This document shows positions 47,732 through 56,732 of a DNA stretch of 60,811 nucleotides, one piece after another (position 1 is the first letter of the stretch; the number at the start of each line of letters is the position of its first letter). Position numbers and translations under genes: made by a program. The notes under the pieces are model-generated. The model worked only from the letters and a program-made list of their open reading frames with translations, was not told where the DNA came from and searched no databases. Source of the DNA: Anaeromyces robustus (lineage: Eukaryota > Neocallimastigomycota > Neocallimastigomycetes > Neocallimastigales > Neocallimastigaceae); assembly GCA_002104895.1 (NCBI GenBank), contig MCFG01000400.1, positions 1 to 60,811 of the forward strand, written 5' to 3'.

Positions 47732-48142
47732 TTAAGGTAAATTATTCATAAAATATACTAGGAGCGTTTAGAGCTCATATACAGAGTGTTTGGCGTAAGT
47801 AACTAGTTTCTAGTAGGTTAAGAAACTATAGTCAATTAGTTACTTAGGTATTGATAAAAGTGGGTAGTGTGAAAAGCACGCTTTCTTGGGGGAAGGAATT
47901 GTTGTGTGATAAAAAGCACTGCAATATCGGACGTTCAAGTTCAATATCTTCGTAAGCTCTGGCAAATAAGGAACTTCAGTCACCGAAGGCTGGAGGTTGG
48001 TCGTGAAGGTGAAGCGACTTTAATTATATAGTTTTAATATTTATTTCGAGGTCTAGTATATACCTCTAGTTAGTAGCTTTTGCCGGTTTATTTTTGAGTT
48101 GTAAGGCATAAAAAGCGAAATTAAAATTTAAATTTACCTTAA
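47732..48142 (+). ncRNA. Structured leader of G2 closed by a 12-bp long-range helix
   Basis: Homologous to 16454-16870. Ends TTAAGGTAAATT (47732-47743) and AATTTACCTTAA (48131-48142) are perfectly complementary. Compared with G1, one A-T pair of this helix is T-A, that is, both sides changed. It includes a local hairpin GAGGTCTAGTATATACCTC (48047-48065). It lies 51 nt before the gag ATG. A role in packaging, dimerisation or translation of element RNA is inferred only. Confidence 0.6.
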
Positions 48143-48193
48143 TAAACAATTTGAATCCCTAGTCGAGACCAATAATAAATTAATCAAATAAAA

Positions 48194-50086
48194 ATGAACG
48201 AAGATAACTTTCTCAATCTAAACGTTATGTACAAAGATGGATTCGCTGGAGACCGTCGTTTCTTTAAAGGCTTCCTTGCAAAAATGAACCTTGTCTTCAT
48301 GTTGCAATCAGAAAAATTTTCTGAAGATCCAGTTAAGGTTGCATACATCATTTCCAGACTTTACGGTTCTGCAATGAATTGGGCCGCAACTTTAATTGAA
48401 AATGTGGACCCATGTTTAGATGACTATGAAGCGTTTATATCCAAGTTTAAAGCTACCTTTGGAAATTATGATTCAACCTTCATAGCAAACCAAAAGCTCA
48501 GAACCATTAAACAGAGACGTCTTGGAGATGTAAGAAGCTACATCCTGGAGTTCAATAAATACGCAGATGACTCTTCTTGGAATGAAGCTGCTAAAATGGA
48601 TGCTTTTCTCGCAGGATTAAACGACAATATTGCAACTAGAATCTTAGAAATGTTTCCTGGACCACAATCCTTATTCTCTCTTCAAACCATAGCTTCTCGT
48701 ATAGATTTAAGACTTTCTACGCATAATCAATATTTTAAATCGAATAATTCAAGTAATCATTCTTTTGGTCGTCATACTAACTCTTTTCAATTTGCTTCGA
48801 ATAAATCTAATGAAACAATAACTCGTGAAGAAAAAGAAAGAAGAAGAAAAGAACATCTTTGTTTCTACTGTGGATCAAAAAATCATCAAGTTAATAATTG
48901 CCCTTTAAAGAATAAAGTGAATGAAGATGACAATAAACCCTCTTCCAGCAATGCTTTTATTTCTAATCCAGAATCCAAACCAAAACCAAGACCTAGACTT
49001 TCTGATGATCCATCTTTGAATGCTCCAGTTGCCGAATTCAATCTACAAACTTTAAACTCTTCTTGCAATGCTAAATTACTCATTGATTCAGGTTCTCAAT
49101 TAAATCTTATGGATATTCATTTTGCTAAAGAAAACAATATTCCTTTCGACTCAGATTCTACTTTTCCTGCCGTTTCTGGAGTAGCCGGAAATCAAACAAT
49201 TTTTGGTAAAACGTTTCCCATCTCATTGAAATATAAAAATCACCTTTGTAAAACAGAATTCTATATTGTGGATCTACCTTCGTATCGTGGTATTCTTGGA
49301 ATAGATTGGCTCGTAACTCACAATCCCACTATCAATTTTACAACTAAAGAAATAACTTTCAATTCAAATTACTGTCTTTCAAATTGTTTAATACTCCCAA
49401 ATTCATTCGTGACGAATTCTCAAAATACAAAATATGATAAATCTGGTAAATCTCATTCAAAAAATAATAATAATCTTGAAAACCCCTCTGGCAATAAACC
49501 TTCTTGTAATACTTCTTGTTTCCACTCTGAATGTACAAAATCAACTAATTCTCAAACCTTGAAAAATAATAATAAATCAATTTATGTTTCTAATTCTTGT
49601 TTACATCTTTGTGAAAATTCTTGTAATCCTGTTAATCCTGGTACAAATTCTTGTAATTCTGTTAATCTTAGTAACGATTCTTTTAACAATAATTCTTGTA
49701 ATAATCTGAAATCTAGCAATCAATCTGTTTCCTCTGGCAATCCTAATTCTTGCTCAAAATCAAATTCTTCAAATCAACCTATTCAAAATATTAATTTTTC
49801 AAAACCCAATAATCCAATCTTTTCGAAGGAGAGTGTGAATGATAAAAATAAATCAAATTCATATTTTTATTCAAAATCAAATAAATATTCTACATGTCAA
49901 AATTTTTGCTTAACAAATTCAAAAGAAATTATTAACAACTCCTCATTCTTTGCAATCAGTAATTCAAAATCAATTAAATACAAAAGAAAACAAAACAACA
50001 AATTTAAAGAATTTAAACTTGATGCATATCTCCCTTATGAAGACAAACCACCTGAAAATCTACCTTGTTACTTTGTTAAAAAATAA
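48194..50086 (+). CDS. Intact Gag-protease polyprotein of element G2
   Basis: 630 codons with no disruption, the longest real ORF here. Residues 1-180: Ty3-type capsid (FFKGFLAKMNLVFML, YIISRLYGSAMNWAATLIEN, YILEFNKYADDSSWNEAAKM, RILEMFPGPQSL). Basic stretch REEKERRRKEH, then a CCHC zinc knuckle (C223, C226, H231, C236) that binds element RNA. Residues ~290-390: retropepsin with catalytic D298 in LLIDSGSQLNL and terminal GILGIDWLV. The rest is an Asn/Ser/Cys-rich linker ending ENLPCYFVKK. The start codon is the first ATG after the structured leader. RT and integrase are absent, so it would need them in trans. Homologous but broken Gags lie at 2388 and 15994. Confidence 0.95.
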   Translation: MNEDNFLNLNVMYKDGFAGDRRFFKGFLAKMNLVFMLQSEKFSEDPVKVAYIISRLYGSAMNWAATLIENVDPCLDDYEAFISKFKATFGNYDSTFIANQKLRTIKQRRLGDVRSYILEFNKYADDSSWNEAAKMDAFLAGLNDNIATRILEMFPGPQSLFSLQTIASRIDLRLSTHNQYFKSNNSSNHSFGRHTNSFQFASNKSNETITREEKERRRKEHLCFYCGSKNHQVNNCPLKNKVNEDDNKPSSSNAFISNPESKPKPRPRLSDDPSLNAPVAEFNLQTLNSSCNAKLLIDSGSQLNLMDIHFAKENNIPFDSDSTFPAVSGVAGNQTIFGKTFPISLKYKNHLCKTEFYIVDLPSYRGILGIDWLVTHNPTINFTTKEITFNSNYCLSNCLILPNSFVTNSQNTKYDKSGKSHSKNNNNLENPSGNKPSCNTSCFHSECTKSTNSQTLKNNNKSIYVSNSCLHLCENSCNPVNPGTNSCNSVNLSNDSFNNNSCNNLKSSNQSVSSGNPNSCSKSNSSNQPIQNINFSKPNNPIFSKESVNDKNKSNSYFYSKSNKYSTCQNFCLTNSKEIINNSSFFAISNSKSIKYKRKQNNKFKEFKLDAYLPYEDKPPENLPCYFVKK

Positions 50087-50411
50087 ATCAAAATGAAAAA
50101 GAAAACTTAAATAATGAATCTCAACTATTAATCTTATTCTATCAATATTTTTATTAATATCAAACTTAGTATTATTATTAGTTTAAATCTTAGTTTAGTT
50201 TAGTTTAGTTTCCCTTATTATTATTATCAATATCATATAAACTTTATTAATATTCATGTATTTTATTACTATTCATGTACCTTTATTAATATCAAATTAT
50301 TTTATTTTTACACCTATATAGTATAGTTTAAAAATTTAGTTAAAATTTTTCTTAGTATAGTTTAGCCTAGTTTTAAGATTCGTCTGGTATCCGAATCCTG
50401 AAGGAGGACCA

Positions 50412-51110
50412 TGTAACGAATCTCACAATTAGTAAAATAGTAACCATGGTCTAGTGGTTAGTAACTATGACCATCTGGGCGAACACTCTGGGTTCGACTC
50501 ACACCTTGTTCCAAATTTTATAAAAATTTTATTTTAAATTTATTTATTATAAATTTCTGTATTTTATTCTGTATTTGTTTCTGTATTTTATTTCTGTATT
50601 TCTTTATAGAATTAAATGGAATAAAATTAGAAACTTTAAGAAAAAATTATATAATATTTCTTTATTTTTCTATGAGATTCATTTTATAACAAAATATCTT
50701 AGTTTCTAGCAATTTTTATTATTTTTTATGAACCTTTATTTTTAAAACTATTTTTCCGCAAAAAGTATAAATAGGTGTAAAATCTTTAGTTAAAATATTT
50801 TTCTTTGTGCTTTTATTCTTTAATAACTTTCATATATATTAGTAATAATTAATTCATAAGTAGTTCGAAATACTACAAAGATTAGTTATTATTAATTTTT
50901 AATAATTAATAAAACTATATTCTAATAAAACAAATTTTAAATAAAAAAATAAATTAAAATTATACTAATATATATCGACGCCGACCTTCCAGGTTAACAA
51001 AGGAAAGGTGTTCCGATATTACAAAGTATAATCAACCTTCTTTATTTTATTTTTGTGTTCATTTTCAGTTCTCGTGCCAATTGTAATATTGGAACAACCG
51101 TTCCGTTACA
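50412..51110 (+). mobile_element. LTR C, copy 1 (reference copy, 3' LTR of G2), 699 bp
   Basis: TGTAACGAATCTCAC ... CCGTTCCGTTACA, preceded by a polypurine tract. Contains the tRNA-like module at positions 29-96, TATA-like AAAAAGTATAAATAGGTG (~50759-50777), and a GC-richer 3' part (CGACGCCGACCTTCCAGG, CAAAGGAAAGGTGTTCC). Nearly identical to C2, so both moved recently relative to C3-C5. Confidence 0.95.
50440..50507 (+). promoter_or_regulatory. tRNA-like Pol III module in LTR C1
   Basis: A-box-like TGGTCTAGTGG (50447-50457) and B-box GGTTCGACTC (50491-50500). The sequence TGGTCTAGTGGTTAG is that of the D-arm of many eukaryotic Glu/His/Asp tRNAs. The D, anticodon and acceptor stems are poor, so a mature tRNA is unlikely. 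Confidence 0.75.
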
Positions 51111-51699
51111 ATTATCCCCTTTTTATAGGGTATTATTTATAGATTGTTTATGTCACATTTCTGATTCAGGGGAGTTATATTGATTTTATTTGCTATTGTC
51201 ATTAAATTATGTTTAATTTAATATAAATAAATTTTTATTTATTTTATTATTGTTGTTATTATTATTTTTTAGACGTTATCTAACATCAAAATTTTGATTG
51301 GTTTTTTTTTATTTATTTATTTTTTTATTATATTTAACTTTATTAATTATATTTGATTGGTCATTATATTATTTTTAGTTATATTTTATTTTTTAATTTT
51401 GTTAATTATATTTAATTATATTTTAATTTAATTAATAGTTTTAATTTTAGATATTGCTTAATTTAAAAAAAATTTTTTTTTTTGATTGGTTTGTTGGTGA
51501 ATTTTATTTCATATATTTATATTATTTTAAATATATTTTATATGAAAATTTATACAAATATTACAAATATTTTAATTACAATTTAATTTTAATATTTCAT
51601 GTACATATAATATTGTTTAATTAATATTATTATTTTATTAGTTCTATTTATATTAATTACTCTATTGGTTAATTTATTTTTAATTATTTATACTTGGCT

Positions 51700-51930
51700 G
51701 ACATAATTCTTATAAACAGCTCAAGTAAAGATAAAATATCATTTAGAAATGAACTATTATTAATATCATAATTTTAAGGGAATATAATTCACCTCAAATA
51801 AATGTGGTTGACTTAATCTTAAAAATGATATGACTGACATAATTTCAGTTCAAAAGAAATTTTTGGCTGACATAATTTCAGCTTAGATATAAATGTTTGG
51901 TTGACAAGATTCAGCTCAAACGAAAATATA
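51700..51930. repeat. Degenerate repeats of a GGCTGACATAATTTCAGCTC motif
   Basis: Four to five related copies, at ~51705, 51807, 51831, 51867 and 51898, each of the form (G/T)GNTGACATAATNTCAGCTC followed by AAA-rich spacer. Spacing is irregular (24-100 bp). The core TGA...TCAGCT is partly self-complementary. Unknown origin. Confidence 0.5.
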
Positions 51931-52439
51931 ATTTCAAAAAATTTTTACATTCTTATATACTTTATTATGCAATTAATATTTTTATTTTGAATGATTTTGA
52001 TTAATGAATTCTTCAGTTAAACATTTATATATATATATATATGAGTTAGTTTATATTTATTTATATAAAAAAATATTATTTATAATATTTATAATTTAAT
52101 ACTTAAATTTTATAAAACTCAATTATAATGAGTTGAAACTCTTAATCTTTTAAAAATAATATTATATGAATATTTATGATTTTATGTTAAGATATTTTAT
52201 TATATTTTATAATAGTTTTACTACATATTATCTTATTATTAAAAAATAAAATAAATAGAAATATTTTCTATTTATATTTAATGAAAGATTATATATTATT
52301 TCTATTGGTTAATACAATAATATTAAGGGGTTATTTATTTATATAAATAATATAAGTTAATTATATTATGATAAACACAATAAATATTATTCTGACAGTT
52401 ATTATTACTTATTATTATTATAATTACTTATTATTATTT

Positions 52440-52448
52440 ATTATTTAT

Positions 52449-52502
<54 letters not shown>

Positions 52503-52790
52503 TATTATTTATTATTTATTATTTATTATTTATTATTTATTATTTATTATTTATTATTTATTATTTATTATTTATTATTTATTATTTATTATTTATTATT
52601 TATTATTTATTATTTATTATTTATTATTTATTATTTATTATTTATTATTTATTATTTATTATTTATTATTTATTATTTATTATTTATTATTTATTATTTA
52701 TTTTATTTATTTATTTTATTTATTATCTATTATTTATTATTTATTATTTATTATTTATTATTATTTATTATTTATTATTATTATTATTAA
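52440..52790. repeat. (TTTATTA)n 7-bp array
   Basis: About 280 bp of perfect heptamers preceded by a TTA run. The 140-codon Ile/Tyr/Leu/Phe ORF across it is an artefact. Confidence 0.95.
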
Positions 52791-53372
52791 GTTTTATAAT
52801 AATATAAAATATTAATAAAAGAATTATTTAGAATGTAGAAAATAATTAAAGTATTAATAAAAGAAGTATTTAGAATAATAAAATAAACAAGTTTGTTTAT
52901 TAATTTTTAATAAAATTAATTGTTATTTTTAATTTAGAATTATTATTATATTATAAAGAATAATTAAGAATTTATTTTAAAGTCATGTTATATTATTAAA
53001 GTGTTTTAATTTATAATTTTATAATAATTATTAATAATAATATTTATTTTATTTTAATAAAAGTATTAAAAACATTGTCTAAAGTATTCATTTTGTGTTC
53101 TGTTTACTTTTAAAGTGTAATTTATTATTTTTATTAATATTAAAAGTAATTTCTCGAAGTAATGAATTTTATTTAATAATATTTATTAATTTAATTTGAT
53201 AAATTAAGTTTTATTATATCTTTCTAGAAGAAGTTAAGTTAATTTGGTTGTAAATTTTTAGTAAATTATTAAATTGATCTTTAATGAATTTTAGGTTATT
53301 TTTGATTTAACCTAAAAATCAATCATTATAATTAATTATTATTTATTAATTTAATTATTTATCAAATTCTGA

Positions 53373-53805
53373 GTTTCGTTACATTAATAATGAGTTGTTT
53401 TTTGCCTCGATTGGTTTCACTGTAAAGTTTTAGTTTGGTTTAAAGATTAACTTGGTCGAAATGCTCAATAATATAATACGTAAGGTGTACTAAATATATT
53501 TGTTTTTATTATAAGTCTTAAATATTATTTCTTTATTTAGTTTTATTTAATTATTTTATTATTATATTTTATTAGATTATTATTAGGTTAATAATCTTAC
53601 AAAGAATGTAAGAATACATATTTCATCAATCTTTTATACATTTCATTGAACAATACAATAATATAAGTAAATTAATATTTATATTAATTATAATAATATA
53701 TATTAAAAATAATATAAGATAAGAATATAATTTGTTAATAAAATAAAAGTATAATTTATATTCAACTGTATTATTAATAAAATTAATAATAATTAAATTG
53801 TATAA
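53373..53805 (-). mobile_element. Possible LTR start and adjoining retroelement debris
   Basis: On the minus strand TGTAACGAAACTCAGAATTT begins at about 53385 and runs toward lower coordinates. This is the same start as the family C LTRs, but without a tRNA-like module. The adjoining plus-side DNA (TTGCCTCGATTGGTTTCACT, 53400-53480) has coding-like composition but no identifiable domain. Confidence 0.4.
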
Positions 53806-54461
53806 GGATTTGGGGCGCATAAACATGCTGAATAATAAATATTTAATAGATATAATGTGGCTTATATCTATAATCCATTCAAATCCTTAACATTCACTAA
53901 ATTCAATTTTTTCAATTTCCTCCATTTATAATTATAATATAGTAACTAATTATTTTTTTATTAATAACCGTTTAAAAAAATATTAAAAAAATTATTTATT
54001 TATTAATTATTATTTAATTAATAATTTATTTATCATATATTTATATATTTTTTTAAATAATTGCTAAATAAATATTAAATAATTATTATTTATTTATTTA
54101 TTTATAAATTAATTATTTAGTATTTATTTATTTATTTATTTATCATATATTTATATGTTTTTTTTTTAAATAATTGAAAAATAAATAATAAATAATTATT
54201 ATTTATTTATTTATTAATTAATTATTTAGTATTTATTTATTTATTAAATATTTATATATTTATTATTTATTTATATATTCAATAATTGTTAAATAAATAT
54301 TAAAGAATTATCTATTTATTATTTATTTATTTATTATTTATTAAAATAATTATTTATTTAATAATTATAATTATTTAATAATTATTTATTTATTTAGTAT
54401 TTATTTATTTATTTATTATTTATTAAAATAATTATTTATTTAATATTTATAATTATTTAAT

Positions 54462-54492
<31 letters not shown>

Positions 54493-54975
54493 ATTTATTA
54501 CAATATTTATTTATTTAATAATTATAATAGTTTTATTTATTTAATGATAACAGAACAAGTCTTTTTTAAATAATTTTTTTAACAAAATATTATTTAAAAG
54601 ACTATTAATAAAATAATATTTAATTTTATTTAATTATTTATGTATTTATTTAATTATTTATGTATTTATTTATTTATTTATTTATTTATTATTTATTAAA
54701 ATAATTATTTATTTAATGATTATAATAGTTTTATTTATTTAGTAATAATAATAGAATAAAGTCCTTATTTATATACAATTTTTAACAAAATATTATTTAA
54801 AAGATTATTAATAAAATATTATTTTGATTCTATTTTATTTTGATTTTATTTAGTTATTTATGTATTTATTTATTTATTTATTTTTGATAAATGTGGCTAT
54901 AAAATATTTTATCATCAAGCCACATACAATAATGTACGATTCCGAAATGCACGATTCCGAAATGCACTTCTCCCA
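53806..54975. mobile_element. Non-autonomous MULE family A, copy A3
   Basis: The right end is identical in layout to A1 and A2: GTGGCTATAAAATATTTTAT, then two GATTCCGAAATGCAC units, finishing CACTTCTCCC at 54975. It sits inside a Ty3 integrase frame, which it truncates. The left limit (GGATTTGGGGCGCATAAAC) is a guess from similarity to other left ends. The interior is TTTA/TTATT simple sequence. Confidence 0.65.
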
Positions 54976-55397
54976 TATCCAAGAAGATTTTTGTAAGGTC
55001 AGCCACAAATTGAACGCCATTATCCACTGTAATGCATTGAGGCGTGCCATGACGAGCAAAGATTTTACTTAAAAAGTATATAATGTCTTTGGCAGTGATA
55101 GTGGGTGTAGGTTCAGCTTCAACCCACTTCGTGAAATAGTCAACAGCTACGATGATATATCTGTTATTTCTTTATTTCTTTCTGTTATTGGTAGTGGTCC
55201 TATTATATCAAGACCTAAGTGGACGAAGGGACCTTCAATAGTTGAAGCAAATCTTTCTGTTGGTTCAGGTAGTCTTTCTGGCCTGTTTAATTGACATTTT
55301 ATACAGCATTTGATGGTTTTCTTGATATCATCCATTATATTTTTCCAATAAAAATATCTTTTCAATCGGTAGTAGGTCTTTTCAATTCCCTTATGCC
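54976..55397 (-). pseudogene. Ty3 integrase fragment (third lineage), cut by MULE A3 and LTR C5
   Basis: Minus strand: HKGIEKTYYRLKRYFYWKNI and CCIKCQLNRPERLP (zinc region), HLGLDIIGPLP (first catalytic Asp), a frame break, VDYFTKWVEAEPTPTITAKD, FARHGTPQCITVDNGVQFVA (second Asp in VDNG), then DLTKIFLDM where MULE A3 starts, before the catalytic Glu. Upstream continuation lies beyond LTR C5 at 55816-55913. This lineage differs from the 14.9- and 17.5-kb integrases. Confidence 0.9.
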
Positions 55398-55815
55398 TGT
55401 AAGGTTTGGGTGAAGTAGAACTAGTTAATAAAAACGCGAAGAAAAAATATTTCTTTAGACGAAATTTTACACATATTTATACTTTTTACGGAAAAATAGT
55501 TTTCGTTTGTAAAAAGTATTAAAAGTTCTAGAAACTTAGATTTTTTGATTTAAAATGAATCTCGGGTAAATAAAATTTATGATAAAAAGAAAAACTAGAA
55601 TCTTTTAGAATTTAATCGATAAGATTTTATCGATTAAATTCGAGTAATTTCTACAACATGGAAAAGTGTAGAAAATTTTGATAATAAATTTTTAAAATAA
55701 AATTTTTTCAAAATTGGAAAGAGTGAGAGTCGAACCCGAGAGGTTCGGCCGTATGGTTCTAGTGTCTGACCACTAGACCATGGTTATTATTTTATTAATT
55801 CTGAGTTTCGTTACA
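55398..55815 (-). mobile_element. Solo LTR C, copy 5, 418 bp, perfect 5-bp duplication
   Basis: On the minus strand TGTAACGAAACTCAG ... CCTTACA, flanked by ATGCC at 55393-55397 and 55816-55820. Removing it restores the integrase zinc motif reading HKIGHKGIEK. It is the most divergent family C copy (other interior), yet keeps the tRNA-like module and a TATA-like motif (AAAAAGTATAAATATGTG, ~55469-55488). Confidence 0.95.
55720..55788 (-). promoter_or_regulatory. tRNA-like Pol III module in LTR C5
   Basis: Minus strand: A-box-like TGGTCTAGTGG (55770-55780) and B-box GGTTCGACTC (55727-55736). Here the D-arm can pair (GTC ... GAC). The region between the boxes differs strongly from C1, but its length is unchanged. 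Confidence 0.7.
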
Positions 55816-55913
55816 ATGCCCAATTTTATGGGATTCCCATATTAATTTTACTTTCTCTTTGTTAAGTTTCCAACTGGATTAATTTCTAATTTAAATAAGT
55901 CTACTAGGCCGAA
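55816..55913 (-). pseudogene. Upstream part of the third-lineage integrase
   Basis: Minus strand: FGLVDLFKLEINPVGNLTKR, a stop, then KLIWESHKIGH. The last residues join, across LTR C5, to KGIEKTYYRLKRY. Cut at 55913 by LTR H copy 2. Confidence 0.7.
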
Positions 55914-56240
55914 TGACTAATTATATAGTTTTTATAATTAAATAGTTTTATAATTAAATAATAATTAAAATAATAACTAAATTAATTGCAATGCAAATAA
56001 TACAATATTTATTTAATAATAATAATAACACTTTTAATATTAACTTTTTAATAATAAATTTTATTTAAAAATAAGATATTGATAATATTAATGTAACTAT
56101 ATAATTCAGGTGTTAATAACCTTACAAAGAACATTAAATATAACTTAATGTTATGTTCTTTTATACTTTGTAAGTTTGATAATAATAATATAAAATATAA
56201 TATAAAATATTAATACATTAATTTAATACATTAATTTAAT
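55914..56240 (-). mobile_element. LTR H, copy 2 (inverted relative to copy 1)
   Basis: Complement of 17131-17438, including the TATA-containing inverted repeat (TTTTATACTTTGTAAG). Both copies abut a GGCCGAA sequence next to their TGACTAATTATATAG end. 56241-56561 is AT-rich noncoding DNA. Confidence 0.65.
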
Positions 56241-56732
56241 GTGATACGTTAACGTATAATATAATTAATAATTTGTAATATAATAAGTTATTAATATCGA
56301 TATTAAATAGTAATAAAATTAATATATTATTCAATATAATTGAATATATATAAATAATATATATATTAAAATATATTATTAAATTATTTAAATAATCTTA
56401 TATATTATAATATTTAAAATAAAATATTATAATTATAATTATTATATATAATTATTATAAAAAATTATTAATAATTATTATAATAAATAATAATATTATA
56501 TATCAAAGTAATTGAAATTATAAATTCTAATTTCAATTGCAGTTGATGTCTTGACACTCTTTGTCGCGAATATTAGTGGATTTAAAATTTAAATTCACTA
56601 ATAGATCAATTGCAATTAAATTTCGTTATTGACTAAATCATTTAAAATTCGATTTTCAATAAAATAAATAAGTATTAAAAAGTATTTAAATTGATATTGT
56701 AAAGGGTTTGGACAAATTAAATAGATATTAAT

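Larger units (their letters stand above)
47531..51110 (+). mobile_element. Gag-protease-only LTR element G2 (5' LTR missing)
   Basis: Order: noncoding leader with structured block, intact Gag-PR ORF, ~320 bp untranslated region, polypurine tract (GAAGGAGGACCA, 50400-50411), 3' LTR C1. There is no trace of RT, RNase H or integrase between the ORF stop and the tract. The 5' LTR has been replaced by the rearranged LTR E copy b. 47531-47731 is leader sequence with GC-rich patches (GGCCCTCGCTGGTAGGCTCA). Confidence 0.85.
51111..53372. other. 2.3 kb of AT-rich DNA, no gene recognised
   Basis: Contains a cluster of degenerate repeats at 51700-51930 and a 7-bp satellite array at 52440-52790, both listed separately. 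No protein signal. Confidence 0.5.

Noticed and set aside
50440-50507. Genuine tRNA gene (Glu/His-like)
   Set aside because: A- and B-boxes are present, but the acceptor, anticodon and T stems do not pair well, and the sequence occurs at the same place in five LTRs. Annotated as a Pol III-like module instead.
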